In this document: one piece after another, positions 28,401 to 34,819 of the stretch
Layout: every line of letters begins with the position of its first letter
How positions within the stretch are numbered: position 1 is the stretch's first letter
Assembly: GCA_039707465.1 (NCBI GenBank)
Contig: CM077644.1
Coordinates: forward strand, 217,191,462 to 217,255,461
Length of the DNA stretch: 64,000 bases
Direction: 5' to 3'
DNA from: Rhabdophis nuchalis
Lineage: Eukaryota; Chordata; Lepidosauria; Squamata; Natricidae
Made by a program: the position numbers and the translations under genes
The notes under the pieces: model-generated
The model's input: only the letters and a program-made list of their open reading frames with translations
The model's database searches: none
What the model was told of the DNA's origin: nothing

Positions 28401-28429
28401 ATGGTGTTAGCAGAAACAAAAATGAATGA
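369..28429 (+). CDS. ELOVL7: ELOVL7, very-long-chain fatty acid elongase 7 (7 coding exons, complete)
   Basis: ELOVL7 catalyses the condensation step (malonyl-CoA plus long-chain acyl-CoA to 3-ketoacyl-CoA) of ER very-long-chain fatty acid synthesis. Coding exons are 369-432, 4126-4316, 5287-5367, 7505-7561, 9105-9210, 25672-25808 and 28220-28429. They total 843 nt, 281 codons plus stop, the same length as human ELOVL7, and all borders are GT/AG in phase. Visible signatures are KFIELLDT (residues 124-131, the KxxExxDT motif), the histidine box HVFHH (147-151), MYTYYG (184-189), H181, several hydrophobic membrane segments, and a basic C-terminus ending RNKNE that resembles an ER-retrieval signal. 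H150 and H181, which as I recall are the catalytic histidines in the human ELOVL7 structure, fall at the same numbers. Box residue 152 is Ser where the human protein has Thr. The promoter and non-coding first exon(s) lie left of the window. The other ELOVL paralogues fit less well than ELOVL7, and the neighbour DEPDC1B supports the call. Confidence 0.96.
632..1182 (-). mobile_element. tRNA-derived squamate SINE, split by a hAT MITE
   Basis: The reverse strand reads a tRNA-like head (tggtgcagtggttagaatgc at the right end), the conserved middle (aaaatgaggacccagatt-like) and a tail ending in ctattgcta-type sequence at about 632. It is interrupted at 700-1034 by an insertion. Relatives are at 27003-27227 and 35230-35395. 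Confidence 0.8.
700..1034. mobile_element. hAT-type MITE, 335 bp, GC-rich
   Basis: The inverted termini are CAGGGGTCCCCAAC and GTTGGGGACCCCTG. They are flanked by a perfect 8-bp duplication, gtttacat, at 692-699 and 1035-1042, diagnostic of hAT transposition. There is no transposase. The short ORFs inside are not coding. Confidence 0.92.
1183..2638. other. ELOVL7 intron, no feature seen
   Basis: AT-rich unique-looking sequence. I see no exon, RNA gene or recognisable repeat. Confidence 0.5.
2645..2970. repeat. Minisatellite, 48-bp monomer with 143-bp higher-order unit
   Basis: Starts of the gc(c)tgagggagag / gcctaaggg monomer are at about 2652, 2701, 2748, 2796, 2844, 2891 and 2939. Three monomer variants alternate, so 2701/2844, 2748/2891 and 2796/2939 pair at 143 bp. 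The open frames across it on the - strand only reflect the period and base bias. Confidence 0.9.
3429..3521. mobile_element. hAT-type MITE, 93 bp
   Basis: Termini CAGGGATGTCCAAACTT and AAGTTTGGACATCCCTG are perfect inverted repeats. A perfect 8-bp duplication, atatagat, flanks it at 3421-3428 and 3522-3529. It is the same family as the longer palindrome at 27421-27555. Confidence 0.93.
3530..4125. other. ELOVL7 intron, no feature seen
   Basis: AT-rich intron up to the coding exon 2 acceptor. Nothing recognisable. Confidence 0.5.
4126..4316 (+). CDS. ELOVL7: ELOVL7 coding exon 2
   Basis: The acceptor is tttccag|atccacg and the donor is tatgag|gtaaat. The exon encodes residues 22 (split codon) to 85, including [16 protein letters not shown], the first membrane segment and the [11 protein letters not shown] loop typical of ELOVL1/7. 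The donor frame is phase 0. Confidence 0.95.
4317..5286. other. ELOVL7 intron with a fragment of the foldback family
   Basis: Mostly plain intron. About 4897-4962 (ccaaaggtgctttttcaaaa onward) is one arm of the foldback family seen complete at 12411-12614. Confidence 0.5.
5287..5367 (+). CDS. ELOVL7: ELOVL7 coding exon 3
   Basis: The acceptor is cttctag|ttcctc and the donor is ctcagg|gtgagt. The exon has 27 codons (residues 86-112) encoding [20 protein letters not shown] and the following residues, phase 0 at both ends. Confidence 0.95.
5584..5982. repeat. Copy B1 of an intronic duplication, including a hAT MITE (5691-5982)
   Basis: 5584-5690 matches about 6880-6980 with only a few differences over 100 bp. 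It runs into a MITE with CAGTGGTAGGATT and ..ATACCACCTCTG ends (5691-5982), which is also present in copy B2. Here the MITE lacks matching duplications on its two sides, as expected if the right side was replaced when the duplication formed. Confidence 0.82.
6570..7250. repeat. Mosaic duplicate (A2 plus B2) in ELOVL7 intron 3
   Basis: 6570-6858 copies 1-229, with an internal repeat of the cttacatggg segment around 6740-6815. 6880-7250 copies 5584-5982, including the MITE (6983-7250). The two source pieces lie more than 5 kb apart, yet are joined here within about 20 bp. The flanks of this MITE copy (ccccaaac and tgcccaac) are near-matches, suggesting it keeps the original target site. Confidence 0.82.
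7505..7561 (+). CDS. ELOVL7: ELOVL7 coding exon 4 (KxxExxDT motif)
   Basis: A 57-nt microexon-like unit with acceptor ttatag|atggtt and donor gacact|gtgagt. It encodes residues 113-131 including KFIELLDT, a motif diagnostic of ELO-family elongases. Phase 0 at both ends. Confidence 0.95.
7933..8124. mobile_element. hAT-type MITE, 192 bp
   Basis: Ends are CAGTGGTGAAATT and AATTTCACCCCTG. The perfect 8-bp duplication ttccaaac is at 7925-7932 and 8125-8132. It is an internally deleted member of the family at 5691, 6983 and 61586. Confidence 0.93.
8133..9104. other. ELOVL7 intron 4 remainder, no feature seen
   Basis: AT-rich intron, nothing recognisable beyond the acceptor tract at 9085-9104. 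Confidence 0.5.
9105..9210 (+). CDS. ELOVL7: ELOVL7 coding exon 5 (histidine box)
   Basis: The acceptor is atttcag|gtcttc and the donor is gctgcag|gtagtc. It encodes residues 132-166 plus one base of codon 167, and contains the HVFHH catalytic box followed by [13 protein letters not shown]. The donor gtagtc lacks the usual A/G at +3 to +5 pattern and looks moderately weak. It opens the longest intron of the gene, about 16.5 kb and full of repeats. Confidence 0.95.
9989..10224. mobile_element. hAT-type MITE, 236 bp
   Basis: Ends CAGTGGTGGGTT and AACCCACCCCTG. The target duplication is atctccat (9981-9988) against gtctccat (10225-10232), one mismatch. The interior has gcatgcgcag-type CpG-rich sequence. 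Confidence 0.9.
10318..10803 (-). mobile_element. LINE (L2/CR1 group), 5'-truncated 3' end
   Basis: Read on the - strand, the last part of the reverse transcriptase (cggcccctgccctttggaac-like) runs into a 3' UTR with the gccgccctgggtcc / gggcgggatataaa signature and ends in a TATT repeat at 10318-10342. It is the same family as the long LINEs at 19427 and 55553. Confidence 0.85.
10810..12410. other. ELOVL7 intron 5, no feature seen
   Basis: AT-rich intron with low-complexity AATA/ACAAT at about 11690-11750. No recognisable gene or element. Confidence 0.5.
12411..12614. repeat. Long foldback (palindromic) element, 204 bp
   Basis: AGGCACCTAATTTGTTGTCC at 12411 pairs with GGACAACAAATTAGGTGCCT ending at 12614. 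The arms continue inward through ccaaaggtgcttttt / aaaaagcacctttgg and ttccttgaagac-like sequence to a centre near 12510. Three related pieces lie at 4897, 12787 and 42537. No transposase is present. Confidence 0.85.
12787..13004. mobile_element. Second foldback-family copy flanked by 13-bp direct repeats
   Basis: Imperfect palindrome (gctttttcaagag onward, then cttgaaaaagcacctttggg) followed by a unique tail (accatgaccaggatgtctga). ataagttgggctt is repeated at 12774-12786 and 13005-13017, consistent with a retroelement-like target duplication. The tail matches, reversed, the copy at about 42537. The family resembles elements widespread in vertebrates; a Penelope-like origin is possible but not shown. 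Confidence 0.7.
13128..14316. mobile_element. Large non-autonomous hAT-type element carrying a CT-rich microsatellite and GC-rich palindrome
   Basis: Ends CAGTGGTGGGCAAAC and GTTTGCCGACCACTA. The target duplication is gtgtaaca (13120-13127) against gtgtagca (14317-14324). From the left it holds a (TTTC)n/CT tract at 13318-13660, a C run, then GC-rich sequence with a roughly 100-bp inverted repeat (13949-14045 against 14165-14278). The long open frames here run on both strands and several phases and are composition artefacts. It shares both ends with the element at 28965-30414. Confidence 0.88.
13318..13660 (+). repeat. (TTTC)n and CT-rich microsatellite tract
   Basis: Pure tttc units from about 13330 to 13415, then degenerate tctc, tgtg and ccctcc tracts, inside the hAT-type element. 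Confidence 0.95.
14464..14845. mobile_element. hAT-type MITE, 382 bp
   Basis: Ends CCATGATGGTGAACCT and AAGGTTTGCCATCACTG. The perfect 8-bp duplication atctaggc is at 14456-14463 and 14846-14853. The interior is rich in alternating purine-pyrimidine gcatgcatgtg. Confidence 0.92.
15545..15840 (+). mobile_element. CR1-L3-type LINE 3' end
   Basis: ggagattttcaaacaggcag and gcactagatgacct..aaggtcccttccaactt are the conserved 3' end also seen at 43470 and 47393. A MITE is inserted at 15663-15796. Confidence 0.75.
15663..15796. mobile_element. hAT-type MITE, 134 bp
   Basis: Ends CAGGACGGTGTCAAACTT and GAGTTTGACACCCCTG. The flanks acctagaa and acccggaa are a decayed 8-bp duplication. Confidence 0.78.
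16670..17057. mobile_element. Mariner-like non-autonomous element (ctcgacttatga family)
   Basis: Begins aaggtagccctcgacttatg, carries the repeated ttaagtgaatcactgc and catggttgttaagtgaatc internal motifs, and ends near gaactattgtagtcat. Relatives at 34071 and 46915 have TA at both sides, pointing to a TA-targeting (Tc1/mariner superfamily) transposon. Confidence 0.72.
17058..17768 (-). mobile_element. CR1 LINE 3' part, RT C-terminus open
   Basis: On the - strand a 185-codon frame (17768 to 17211) has [57 protein letters not shown] and [13 protein letters not shown], all hallmark CR1 reverse-transcriptase C-terminal motifs, followed by 3' UTR down to about 17058. It is 5'-truncated and transcribed, if at all, only as intron. 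Confidence 0.9.
17769..19426. other. ELOVL7 intron 5, no feature seen
   Basis: AT-rich sequence with a short CCCA run near 18500 and no recognised element. Confidence 0.5.
19427..22890 (-). mobile_element. LINE-A: long L2/CR1-group non-LTR retrotransposon
   Basis: The 3' end is an (AAT)n tail (19427-19456) with the gggactcgaggcggggcacaggg 3' UTR signature. The body reads right to left. It encodes an apurinic-type endonuclease then reverse transcriptase. The 5' end is cut near 22890, where similarity to the copy at 55.5-59 kb stops. It lies in ELOVL7 intron 5, opposite to the gene. Confidence 0.93.
19659..22677 (-). pseudogene. LINE-A ORF2 (endonuclease plus reverse transcriptase), frameshifted
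   Basis: The reading frame from 22677 covers an EEP endonuclease ([54 protein letters not shown]) and the first RT blocks ([53 protein letters not shown]). The frame then changes at a run of eight C (about 20649-20656), where the sister copy has seven. The second frame (to 19659) continues with [27 protein letters not shown] and the NAAARAIMG / [14 protein letters not shown]-terminal region. The encoded enzyme would nick and reverse-transcribe its RNA at new sites. This copy cannot make the full protein. Confidence 0.92.
23060..23270 (+). mobile_element. RTE/BovB-type 3' end fragment
   Basis: gacaggaaggcctgg, catggggtcacgatgggt and ggacacgactttgcaactcacaacaaca match the conserved 3' end of BovB-like elements and the SINEs that borrow it. 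Confidence 0.75.
23388..23797 (+). mobile_element. LINE (L2/CR1 group), 3' fragment
   Basis: Starts within the RT C-terminal coding part (cttagaccgatacgctccca), passes the [20 protein letters not shown] coding segment and ends with ccgccctgggtcc, gggcgggatataaa and (AAAT)n. Confidence 0.88.
24326..24733 (-). mobile_element. LINE (L2/CR1 group), 3' fragment
   Basis: Reverse-strand 3' UTR signature (gactcagggcggcgcacagg) with a TATT-rich end at 24326 and RT-tail coding sequence up to 24733. Confidence 0.85.
24770..25152 (-). mobile_element. Non-LTR retrotransposon RT C-terminal fragment (different family)
   Basis: A 128-codon frame on the - strand has [50 protein letters not shown] and AWNALPDTT, a pattern typical of the end of non-LTR reverse transcriptases. 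I cannot assign the clade. It abuts the previous LINE fragment directly. Confidence 0.7.
25672..25808 (+). CDS. ELOVL7: ELOVL7 coding exon 6
   Basis: The acceptor is tctacag|gaggtt and the donor is caactg|gtaagt. It encodes residues 167-212, from [15 protein letters not shown] (H181 is the last histidine of that run) through MYTYYG and [12 protein letters not shown]. Confidence 0.95.
25978..26433. mobile_element. hAT-like MITE, one end, GC-rich with two hairpins
   Basis: Begins CAGTGATAGCAAACC, like the MITE at 14464. It contains perfect hairpins at 26123-26166 (16-bp arms) and 26218-26251 (12-bp arms). No matching right terminus or target duplication found, so the right end is approximate. 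Confidence 0.65.
26434..27002. other. ELOVL7 intron 6, no feature seen
   Basis: AT-rich, unremarkable. Confidence 0.5.
27003..27227 (+). mobile_element. tRNA-derived squamate SINE
   Basis: The head gccatggtagcgcagtggtt then agaatgcagtcctgcaggc gives A- and B-box-like pol III promoter parts. The middle contains aaaatgaggacccagatt, and the tail ends gtgctattgctatta. Confidence 0.85.
27421..27555. mobile_element. hAT-type MITE forming a near-perfect 135-bp palindrome
   Basis: CAGGGATGTCCAAACTTGGG at the left pairs with CCCAAGTTTGGACATCCCTG at the right, and the arms remain complementary to the centre (agccagcatagctggct, about 27480-27500). The perfect duplication gattaggc is at 27413-27420 and 27556-27563. 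Confidence 0.95.
27564..28219. other. ELOVL7 intron 6 end, no feature seen
   Basis: AT-rich sequence, nothing beyond the acceptor of the last exon. Confidence 0.5.
28220..28429 (+). CDS. ELOVL7: ELOVL7 last coding exon
   Basis: The acceptor is ttttccag|gtgcaa. It encodes residues 213-281, two hydrophobic segments and [19 protein letters not shown], then a tail ending RNKNE and TGA at 28427-28429. Confidence 0.95.
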   Translation: MQFILVTAHIGQIYLIDNCQYQYPIFMFIIGLYGFLFLILFLHFWYNAYTKGQRLPKHLQNGVSRNKNE

Positions 28430-28964
28430 AGGGCTCAGCGACAAAACAAGATCTGCAGTACTTGACAATCAAGAGGCTTCAGCGCACAACACACTGGATG
28501 TTTTGTATATGGTTTTCCAGGACAAGAAAATATATTTTATTATAAATTATTTGGAATTTGCATTTGATATCAGGAGAAATAAAAAGTACCTAGTACAACC
28601 TGCAACTTTCAGCAATAAAGTACATATTGTGAAAATATATGGATGAAACAATAATTTAGCAGCTCTTCAATGCTTATGTATCTTCATTATACAAATGAAG
28701 TGTGTTTGATAAGTATACAACAATACTTTGAGCACTGATGCGGATACATTCATTTTAACTGGGTCACGATGTCTTTAGGCTGCTTTTAACTGAAATTAAA
28801 AACGGTTTCATGGATGATACAAACCTCACTGTTAATATATCTGTGAACTTTGTTTTATACAAACTGTACTACTGTATATTAAAAAATACTATGATTCATA
28901 AGTCTTTAACACTTTTAATTTTTTTAAACGTGTCTTAGGGTTTTAATAATGGGATGGTTTAGAG
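28430..28964 (+). other. ELOVL7: ELOVL7 3' UTR (end not determined)
   Basis: AT-rich sequence follows the stop. AATAAA hexamers are at 28578-28583 and 28614-28619. The transcript may end at one of these, or run further until interrupted by the hAT-type insertion whose TIR starts at 28965. The sequence alone does not decide this. Confidence 0.5.
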
Positions 28965-29176
28965 CAGTGGTGGGCAAACTCATTAGTCAACAGAGTCAAA
29001 TATCAACAATACCACGATTGAAATTTCTTTTGAGAGCCGGAAGGTGTGGCCTGTTTTGTGGGAGTGGCTCAGCGGTCATGTGACTGGGTGGGCGTGGCCA
29101 ACTTGGAAAATGTGAAACTCACTTAACAATGGTCTTGGTTAGCAACCAAACTTTTAGGCTCAATTGTGGTCATACG

Positions 29177-29177
29177 T

Positions 29178-29232
<55 letters not shown>

Positions 29233-29700
29233 CGTTTTCTATCTTTCTCTCTTTCTTTCTTCCTCTCTCTCTCTTTCTCCATTCTCTCTCTCTTTCTCTC
29301 TCTTTCTCCATTTCTCTCTCTCTCTCTTTCTTTCTCTCTTTCTTTCTTTCCCTTTCTCTCTCTTTCTTTCTTTCCCTCTTTCTGTCTCTCTTTCTGTCTC
29401 TTTCTTTCTGTCTCTCTTTCTGTCTCTCTCTCTCTTTCTCTTTCTTTCCCTCTTTCTCTCTCTCTTTCTTTCTCTTTCTTTCTCTATCTGCTTCGTCTGC
29501 CCATCTCTGTCACTCTGTGTGTGTGTGTGTGTGTCTGTCTCGCATTCAAGCACTTAATCACTCATTCTGTGTATCTTTCTCTCCCTCCCTCCCTCTCTCT
29601 GTCTCTCCCTCTCTGTGTGTGTCTGTCACTCTGATTCCCCCCTCCCTCCTTGTCTCTCTCTGTGTCTGTGCCTCTCTCTGTCTGTCTGTCTGCCCTCCCC
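29177..29700 (+). repeat. (TTTC)n and CT-rich microsatellite tract
   Basis: Pure tttc units at 29177-29232, then a degenerate tctc/tttc/tgtg tract. Confidence 0.95.
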
Positions 29701-29785
29701 CCCCCCGCGGAGCCTCCTCAGCCCAGCCCGCCGCGGTTACTCACTCGCTCGCCTTAGCCGGGCCGCCGGGCCGCCCGCCGCATTC

Positions 29786-30235
29786 GCTCAGAGTACTTCC
29801 AGGGCTCGGTGTGGGGTGGGGAAGGAACGGCGACCCTCTGGACGCTGGTCCACTCCAATCGCCCTGGAAGTAGCCTGGCTCGCCAGCCCGCTCGCCCACT
29901 CAGGGTACTTCCAGGGCTCGGTGTGGGGTGGGGAAGGAACGGTGACCCTCTGGACGCCGGTTCCCTCCAATCGCCCTGGAAGTAGCCTGGCTCGCCAGCC
30001 CGCTCGCCCGCTCAGGGTACTTCCAGGGCTCGGTGTGGGGTGGGGAAGGAATGGCGACCCTCTGGATGCCGGTTCCCTCCAATCACCCTGGAAGTAGCCT
30101 GGCTCGCCAGCCCGCTCGCCCGCTCAGGGTACTTCCAGGGCTCGGTGTGGGGTGGGTGAGGAACGGCGACCCACTGGACGCCGGTTCCCTCCCCCCGCCC
30201 GCGGAGCCTCCGCACCCCCTGGAAGTAGATGAGTG
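29786..30235. repeat. GC-rich tandem array, four copies of a 112-bp unit
   Basis: tacttccagggctcgg recurs at 29794, 29906, 30018 and 30130, exactly 112 bp apart. The units are over 90 percent alike. The array is rich in CpG and lies about 1.1-1.7 kb upstream of the DEPDC1B start. Confidence 0.95.
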
Positions 30236-30422
30236 GCCGGCATGCCGCCTGGGGAGGCTCCGCGCGGGGAGCGAGGGAGGGAATCAGCGGCCAGTAGGGA
30301 GGGTTGCTCTGGTGGGTCCCAGGAGTCCCACCCTCGGTGAGGGTGGAGGAAGAGCCGCACTCGAGGGGCCAAAGAGCCGCATGCGGCTCGCGAGCTGCGG
30401 TTTGCCGACCACTGGTTTAGAG

Positions 30423-31179
30423 GAAACATTCACACCTTTGGAATTTGCATTATGCTCGCTAAAATATTATCATGTTTTAAAATAAAGGCCAGCTTCTTCT
30501 GAAATCAGTCCGAAGCTTATTAAGATGGGATTTTGTTAGACTGCCAGGACCATGGGAAAAGCTATTAGTAGTTAAATGGATCTTAAGTCGCAGAGATTTT
30601 TTTTAGTGGATCTAAAATTCAGTTTTACATTTACATCAGCCCTTTGCCTAAATTCCAGTCTTTCCACTGCTTGATGCAGAAGCCCTGGACCACAAGGGGT
30701 TGTCTCCATTGCGAATCCCAGCAAACAGGATTTGAGATACTATCTAAAACTTCAGCCTGTTGTAATCACTGGATCTAGAAGGTTCAGTGATTTAGGGAAC
30801 AGCTGATGGGGACCTACTCATGAGGCAGAAAAACCTCCCACATATATTCACCCATGATTGTGCAAACAATGGTTGAGCAAATCACAATTGCCTCAGTTCC
30901 CACCAAGGTTAAAAGAGGTTTAACGCGTGTCACATGGCTTCCTTCGATAGCCTTTGTGCCAACTGCGCCAGGCAATTTAAGACAGATCAATCCTTGCACC
31001 AGCCGTATAAAATGGGGAGATGGAATCCTTCCAAATTGCGCGATGACGCAGTATCGATTTTTAGCAAAAGGCCACCGAAGCAGGCGCCAGTAACGTCACC
31101 TGCCCGCAATATGCAAAGCGGAGACAGCCGAACAAAAAACATCGCTTGAAATTATCAGCCCGTTCTTTTTATCTCGCTG
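30423..31179. other. Spacer upstream of the DEPDC1B promoter
   Basis: Unique-looking sequence that becomes richer in CpG from about 30920. No gene seen. Confidence 0.5.
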
Positions 31180-31504
31180 CCGCCCAGAGATTGGTGACGG
31201 AGAAAAGGAATTGATTGGGCGCTGACTGTAAAAACGCACCTCTGACGTTTCTAGCAGAGAAGCCAATCGCCTGCTTATCGGGGGCAAAGAGCGTAACGCA
31301 GGGTGATTTTTTTTTTAATGAATGGAGTGTTTCTAAAAGGATTTCCTCCAATCGGCTAATTCTGAAATACCACGTGGCCTAGATTTGGCCCAATCAGAAC
31401 GCGGTAGTCTCCGATTCAAATTTTCCTTCCAAGATTCTATCTATGCTGTGTCCCTCGGTCGCCGTGGAGACGGACCGCCGAGTTTTATGTTTTCTGGGCG
31501 ACCG
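31180..31504 (+). promoter_or_regulatory. DEPDC1B: DEPDC1B promoter and 5' UTR: five CCAAT/ATTGG boxes and a CHR-like site
   Basis: ATTGG is at 31190-31194 and 31214-31218, and CCAAT at 31263-31267, 31348-31352 and 31390-31394. The last is 20 bases before TTCAAA (31415-31420), the reverse of the CHR hexamer TTTGAA. Clustered NF-Y boxes followed by a CHR is the known layout of G2/M genes controlled by DREAM/MuvB-B-Myb, which suits DEPDC1B. There is no obvious TATA box. A CRE-like ACGTCA lies upstream at 31093-31098. The transcription start probably lies between 31425 and 31485. Regulatory function is inferred from motif layout only. Confidence 0.6.
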
Positions 31505-31552
31505 ATGGAGCCTCGACTCGTGGGCCCCGGGCCCTACCGAGCAACTCGGCTG
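31505..31552 (+). CDS. DEPDC1B: DEPDC1B coding exon 1
   Basis: ATG at 31505-31507 gives [16 protein letters not shown], collinear with the mammalian N-terminus. An in-frame upstream ATG at 31487 would add six residues (MFSGRP) but has a poor context (T at -3 and +4), so the downstream ATG is preferred. The donor is cggctg|gtgagt. Confidence 0.93.
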
Positions 31553-34500
31553 GTGAGTAAAGCACCTTCTCCGGAGGCTTTCTAAGCACTGGCTGCCTTT
31601 TTTTTTTTGTTCCTGAAAATAAGCAATATTTGAAAATAAGAAAATAAGCACTCTGCATGTGACCCGGTGCCTCCACTCCTTGATAGATTCTTGGTGTGGC
31701 ATTCCTAAATCTTGAAAAAAAAAGTCCTGTTTACGTAGAGGCTGTAGATTTAATGTATAAATTGACTACAGTTATATACTATACACTTTATATAATTGAC
31801 TACAATTCAGGTTAACAATTTTCTGCAGGGTGAATGGTCTTAAATTGCCCCAAAGCACATGCATAGGTATAATCCTTACATTGAGTCTTTATTGATTGGC
31901 CCTTGGGCCATATCAAAGTGCAAAGTTCCAGAAACAAATTATTACTCAAATTTAATAAAAGCAATTTGAAATGAAATTTGATAAAATACAATTTAAAATG
32001 GGATTGGAATAAAAAACGATTTAAAATGGGATTGGAATAAAATACGATTTAAAATGGGATTGGAATAAAATACAGCCTAAAATGACATTGGAATAGAATA
32101 CAATAATGTAAGATATAGATAAAATATGATAAAATTATATTTCTGGGTCACCCCTGCAGTCTACCCCCAATCAGTCCCACATATGCAGATCTCAACTGAA
32201 CCATTTTGTTTTAAGTATTGTGCTGTGTTAAATGTTATTTTCCAGTTCTGGCTGCACATAAGGTACACATAAGGTACAGTGAAATTCGATCCTCCTAACT
32301 TGCAGCCAGTTTTGGAATTACTCTAGCACATCTGGGCAGGTGCTGCTTTGAAGAAAGCTGGTATTTTGAATAGGCTGACCTGTTTTAGGAACGACTGCAC
32401 TTTTGATGGAAATGGGGCTGTTATATAAATTAACATTTCAACTGTGGATGCTGGGATCGCCTGCATTCACTGCCACTGAACCAAGTTCCTGTTTATGTGC
32501 CTGATTCATCTGTTCTTAAAGTTTGAGTGTACTAATGCATATTCAGCTTAGACCAGGGGTCTCAAACTCAATTTACCTCTGCTGGAGGCAGAGTCTGGTT
32601 GAGGCTGGGCCACATAAGGGATTCCACAGAGGTCCATTCCCCCTGCGGGCTGCAGTAATATTATACCTTCATATTACGGTGGGGGCCACAAGATGCCGTC
32701 CTGCGGGCCACAATTGGCCCGCGGGCCGCGAGAATGAGACCTCTGGCTTAGATGGCAACATGTAACATGAAAACACTGAACCTGGTTGGGTTGCTTAGTT
32801 GGGATGAGAAGTGATCAGAAAAATCTTGGGATGGTAGTCTAGACAGGGAAGGAAAATCAAAAATGGAAACTTCCTGGGGGAAAAAAGGTACCTGCATACT
32901 GTTGTAAGAAAACCACCAAGTTAATGCTTGGTGCATTTGGGTATTTTAATGCATATTGGGATAGTCTATTAAACGCATATCTGCATACAATACAGTTTTT
33001 TTCTGAGCGGCAGCCAGAGCCTGCATGACTGCTACTTTGAAAGACAAAATCTACCATTTCTCACCAGTCAGGGTAGCATACAAATTCTAATCTCCTGAAT
33101 GATATGTATCTGTAGAGTTTCAGATGTAAACATTAGCATTCCTGAACATTTCGGATTCAATCAGATCTTTTGCAGGCAAAACAGAGGTATCCCTAATAGA
33201 TGCTCATCTTTGTTTTATGCCTTATCAAAACTGAGTTGTATTTTCTTTATGTTGTTGGAAGAAATGTCCTTCTGGGTTCAGTTCCAAGTGGGAAAAAAGA
33301 CACTGGAAGCATGGAGGCTGCTTGGAAAGATGGTTTAATGGTGCACAAGGTTCACATGCCTTGGAGCTCCTGGGTGCTTCAAGATGTTGGGTGAAGAAGA
33401 AAAAAGGCACAGATGCTGAGAGTGCCCTGGTTTTATGCCCTCTCTGGGACCCCACTCAGAGCTTCCCGTTCCTGTGTAAGAAATGCATTCTGATTTGTTG
33501 TGAGACTCCCAGGGGGCAGGATGTGTGCATCTTAGCTAACTTTGTAGGCTGTCCTGATACCCAAGCTTGTTTGCCTTGCTGGGTGATGTAATTTTTCAGG
33601 TGCCTTGTGGTGAGTTTCTGTTTGCTAGATGCTTCTGCCTGAAGAGGGTAGGTCTTTGTTATATAGAATAGACTGGCTCAGGCCTTAATGGTCCATTTAC
33701 AAAGGTGAGGGGGAGCTGAGTTTCTGCCTCCCTTTTAGAGGAAATATTCTGCCCTTTTAATATTTCCTAAAATATTTCAATTTTTAATAGAGGGATAGAT
33801 GTTAACTTCCTACAATGTACACAGCATCCATAGTTTCATTAATAGATCACTGGTTTACTATGCAGCAGAGTGTGGTGTTAAACCTTTGAATGGACTGTGT
33901 CATTTTATATGGTAGATAAGAGAATACATTTCCAACTGTTATCACATTAATTTTGAAAAGAGTATTAGAAATACCAAACTACAGCCTTTCTTCCAGAAAT
34001 CTTGGGAGGTTTTTGTTTTTTTTAAATTAACACTTAAAACTTTGCATCCAACAAATGATGATTCCATGTACAGGTAGTCCTTGACTTACGACCACAACTG
34101 AGGCCAACATTTTTGTTGCTAAGTGAAATATTTGTTATGTGAATTTTGCCCCATTTTATAACCGTTGGTGCCACAGTTGTTAAGTGAATCACTGCAGTCG
34201 TTAAGTTAGTCACATGGTTGTTAAGTGAATCTGACATCCTCATTGACTTTGCATGTAAGAAGGTCACAAAAGAGGATTGCATGACCCCCCTATGCTGCAA
34301 CTGTCATAAATACGAGTCAGTGCCCAAGCATCCAAATTTTGACCACGTGACTGTGAGGATACTGCAACAGTCATAAATGTGAGAAACAGTCCTAAATCAC
34401 TTTTTTCAGTGCTGTTGTAACTTTGGTCCCTAAATTAACTGTTGTAAGTTGAGGACTGTCTATACTGAAACAATGGCCTTGTGCAATATTAAACCTTTTT

Positions 34501-34747
34501 AATATTCTTCAGGGCACTGAATCTTTAAGTGTTTGCTGGGGTGGGAGTAGTTTTTGGAAGTGTTATGCATTTCTAGCCACCAGATTTTTTTAAATAACCC
34601 CTGATTAAAATTTATAATTCAATATAAACCCAGTTTATGAATTTTTGCAGGTCCTTCAACAGTTTGAGGAGGAAAAAATCCCTAGATTTCTATAGAGACT
34701 TTTATCATCAACATTACTCCTGATTTGAATCTTTTCCTCCTGCCCCA

Positions 34748-34819
<72 letters not shown>

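Larger units (their letters stand above)
28965..30414. mobile_element. Large non-autonomous hAT-type element between ELOVL7 and DEPDC1B
   Basis: Ends CAGTGGTGGGCAAACT and GTTTGCCGACCACTG with the perfect duplication gtttagag at 28957-28964 and 30415-30422. It holds a (TTTC)n/CT tract (29177-29700) and a GC-rich tandem array (29786-30235). The last 75 bases (gaagagccgcactcgagg onward) match the end of the element at 13128. No transposase; the long CT-derived and GC-derived frames are not genes. Confidence 0.93.

Noticed and set aside
29786..30235. Regular 112-bp repeats that could be mistaken for a CRISPR-like array
   Set aside because: Units are contiguous with no spacers and the genome is vertebrate. 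It is a minisatellite.
29129..30485. Open frames of 142-235 codons (Ser/Leu/Phe rich) and repeated 60-codon frames
   Set aside because: (TTTC)n translation and a 112-bp array. The repeat is inside a transposon with a target duplication, and nothing suggests coding.
30814..31149. Short frames on both strands upstream of DEPDC1B as an antisense or bidirectional gene
   Set aside because: No domain, no splice pattern and no conserved start. They lie in promoter-proximal CpG-containing sequence where chance frames are common.
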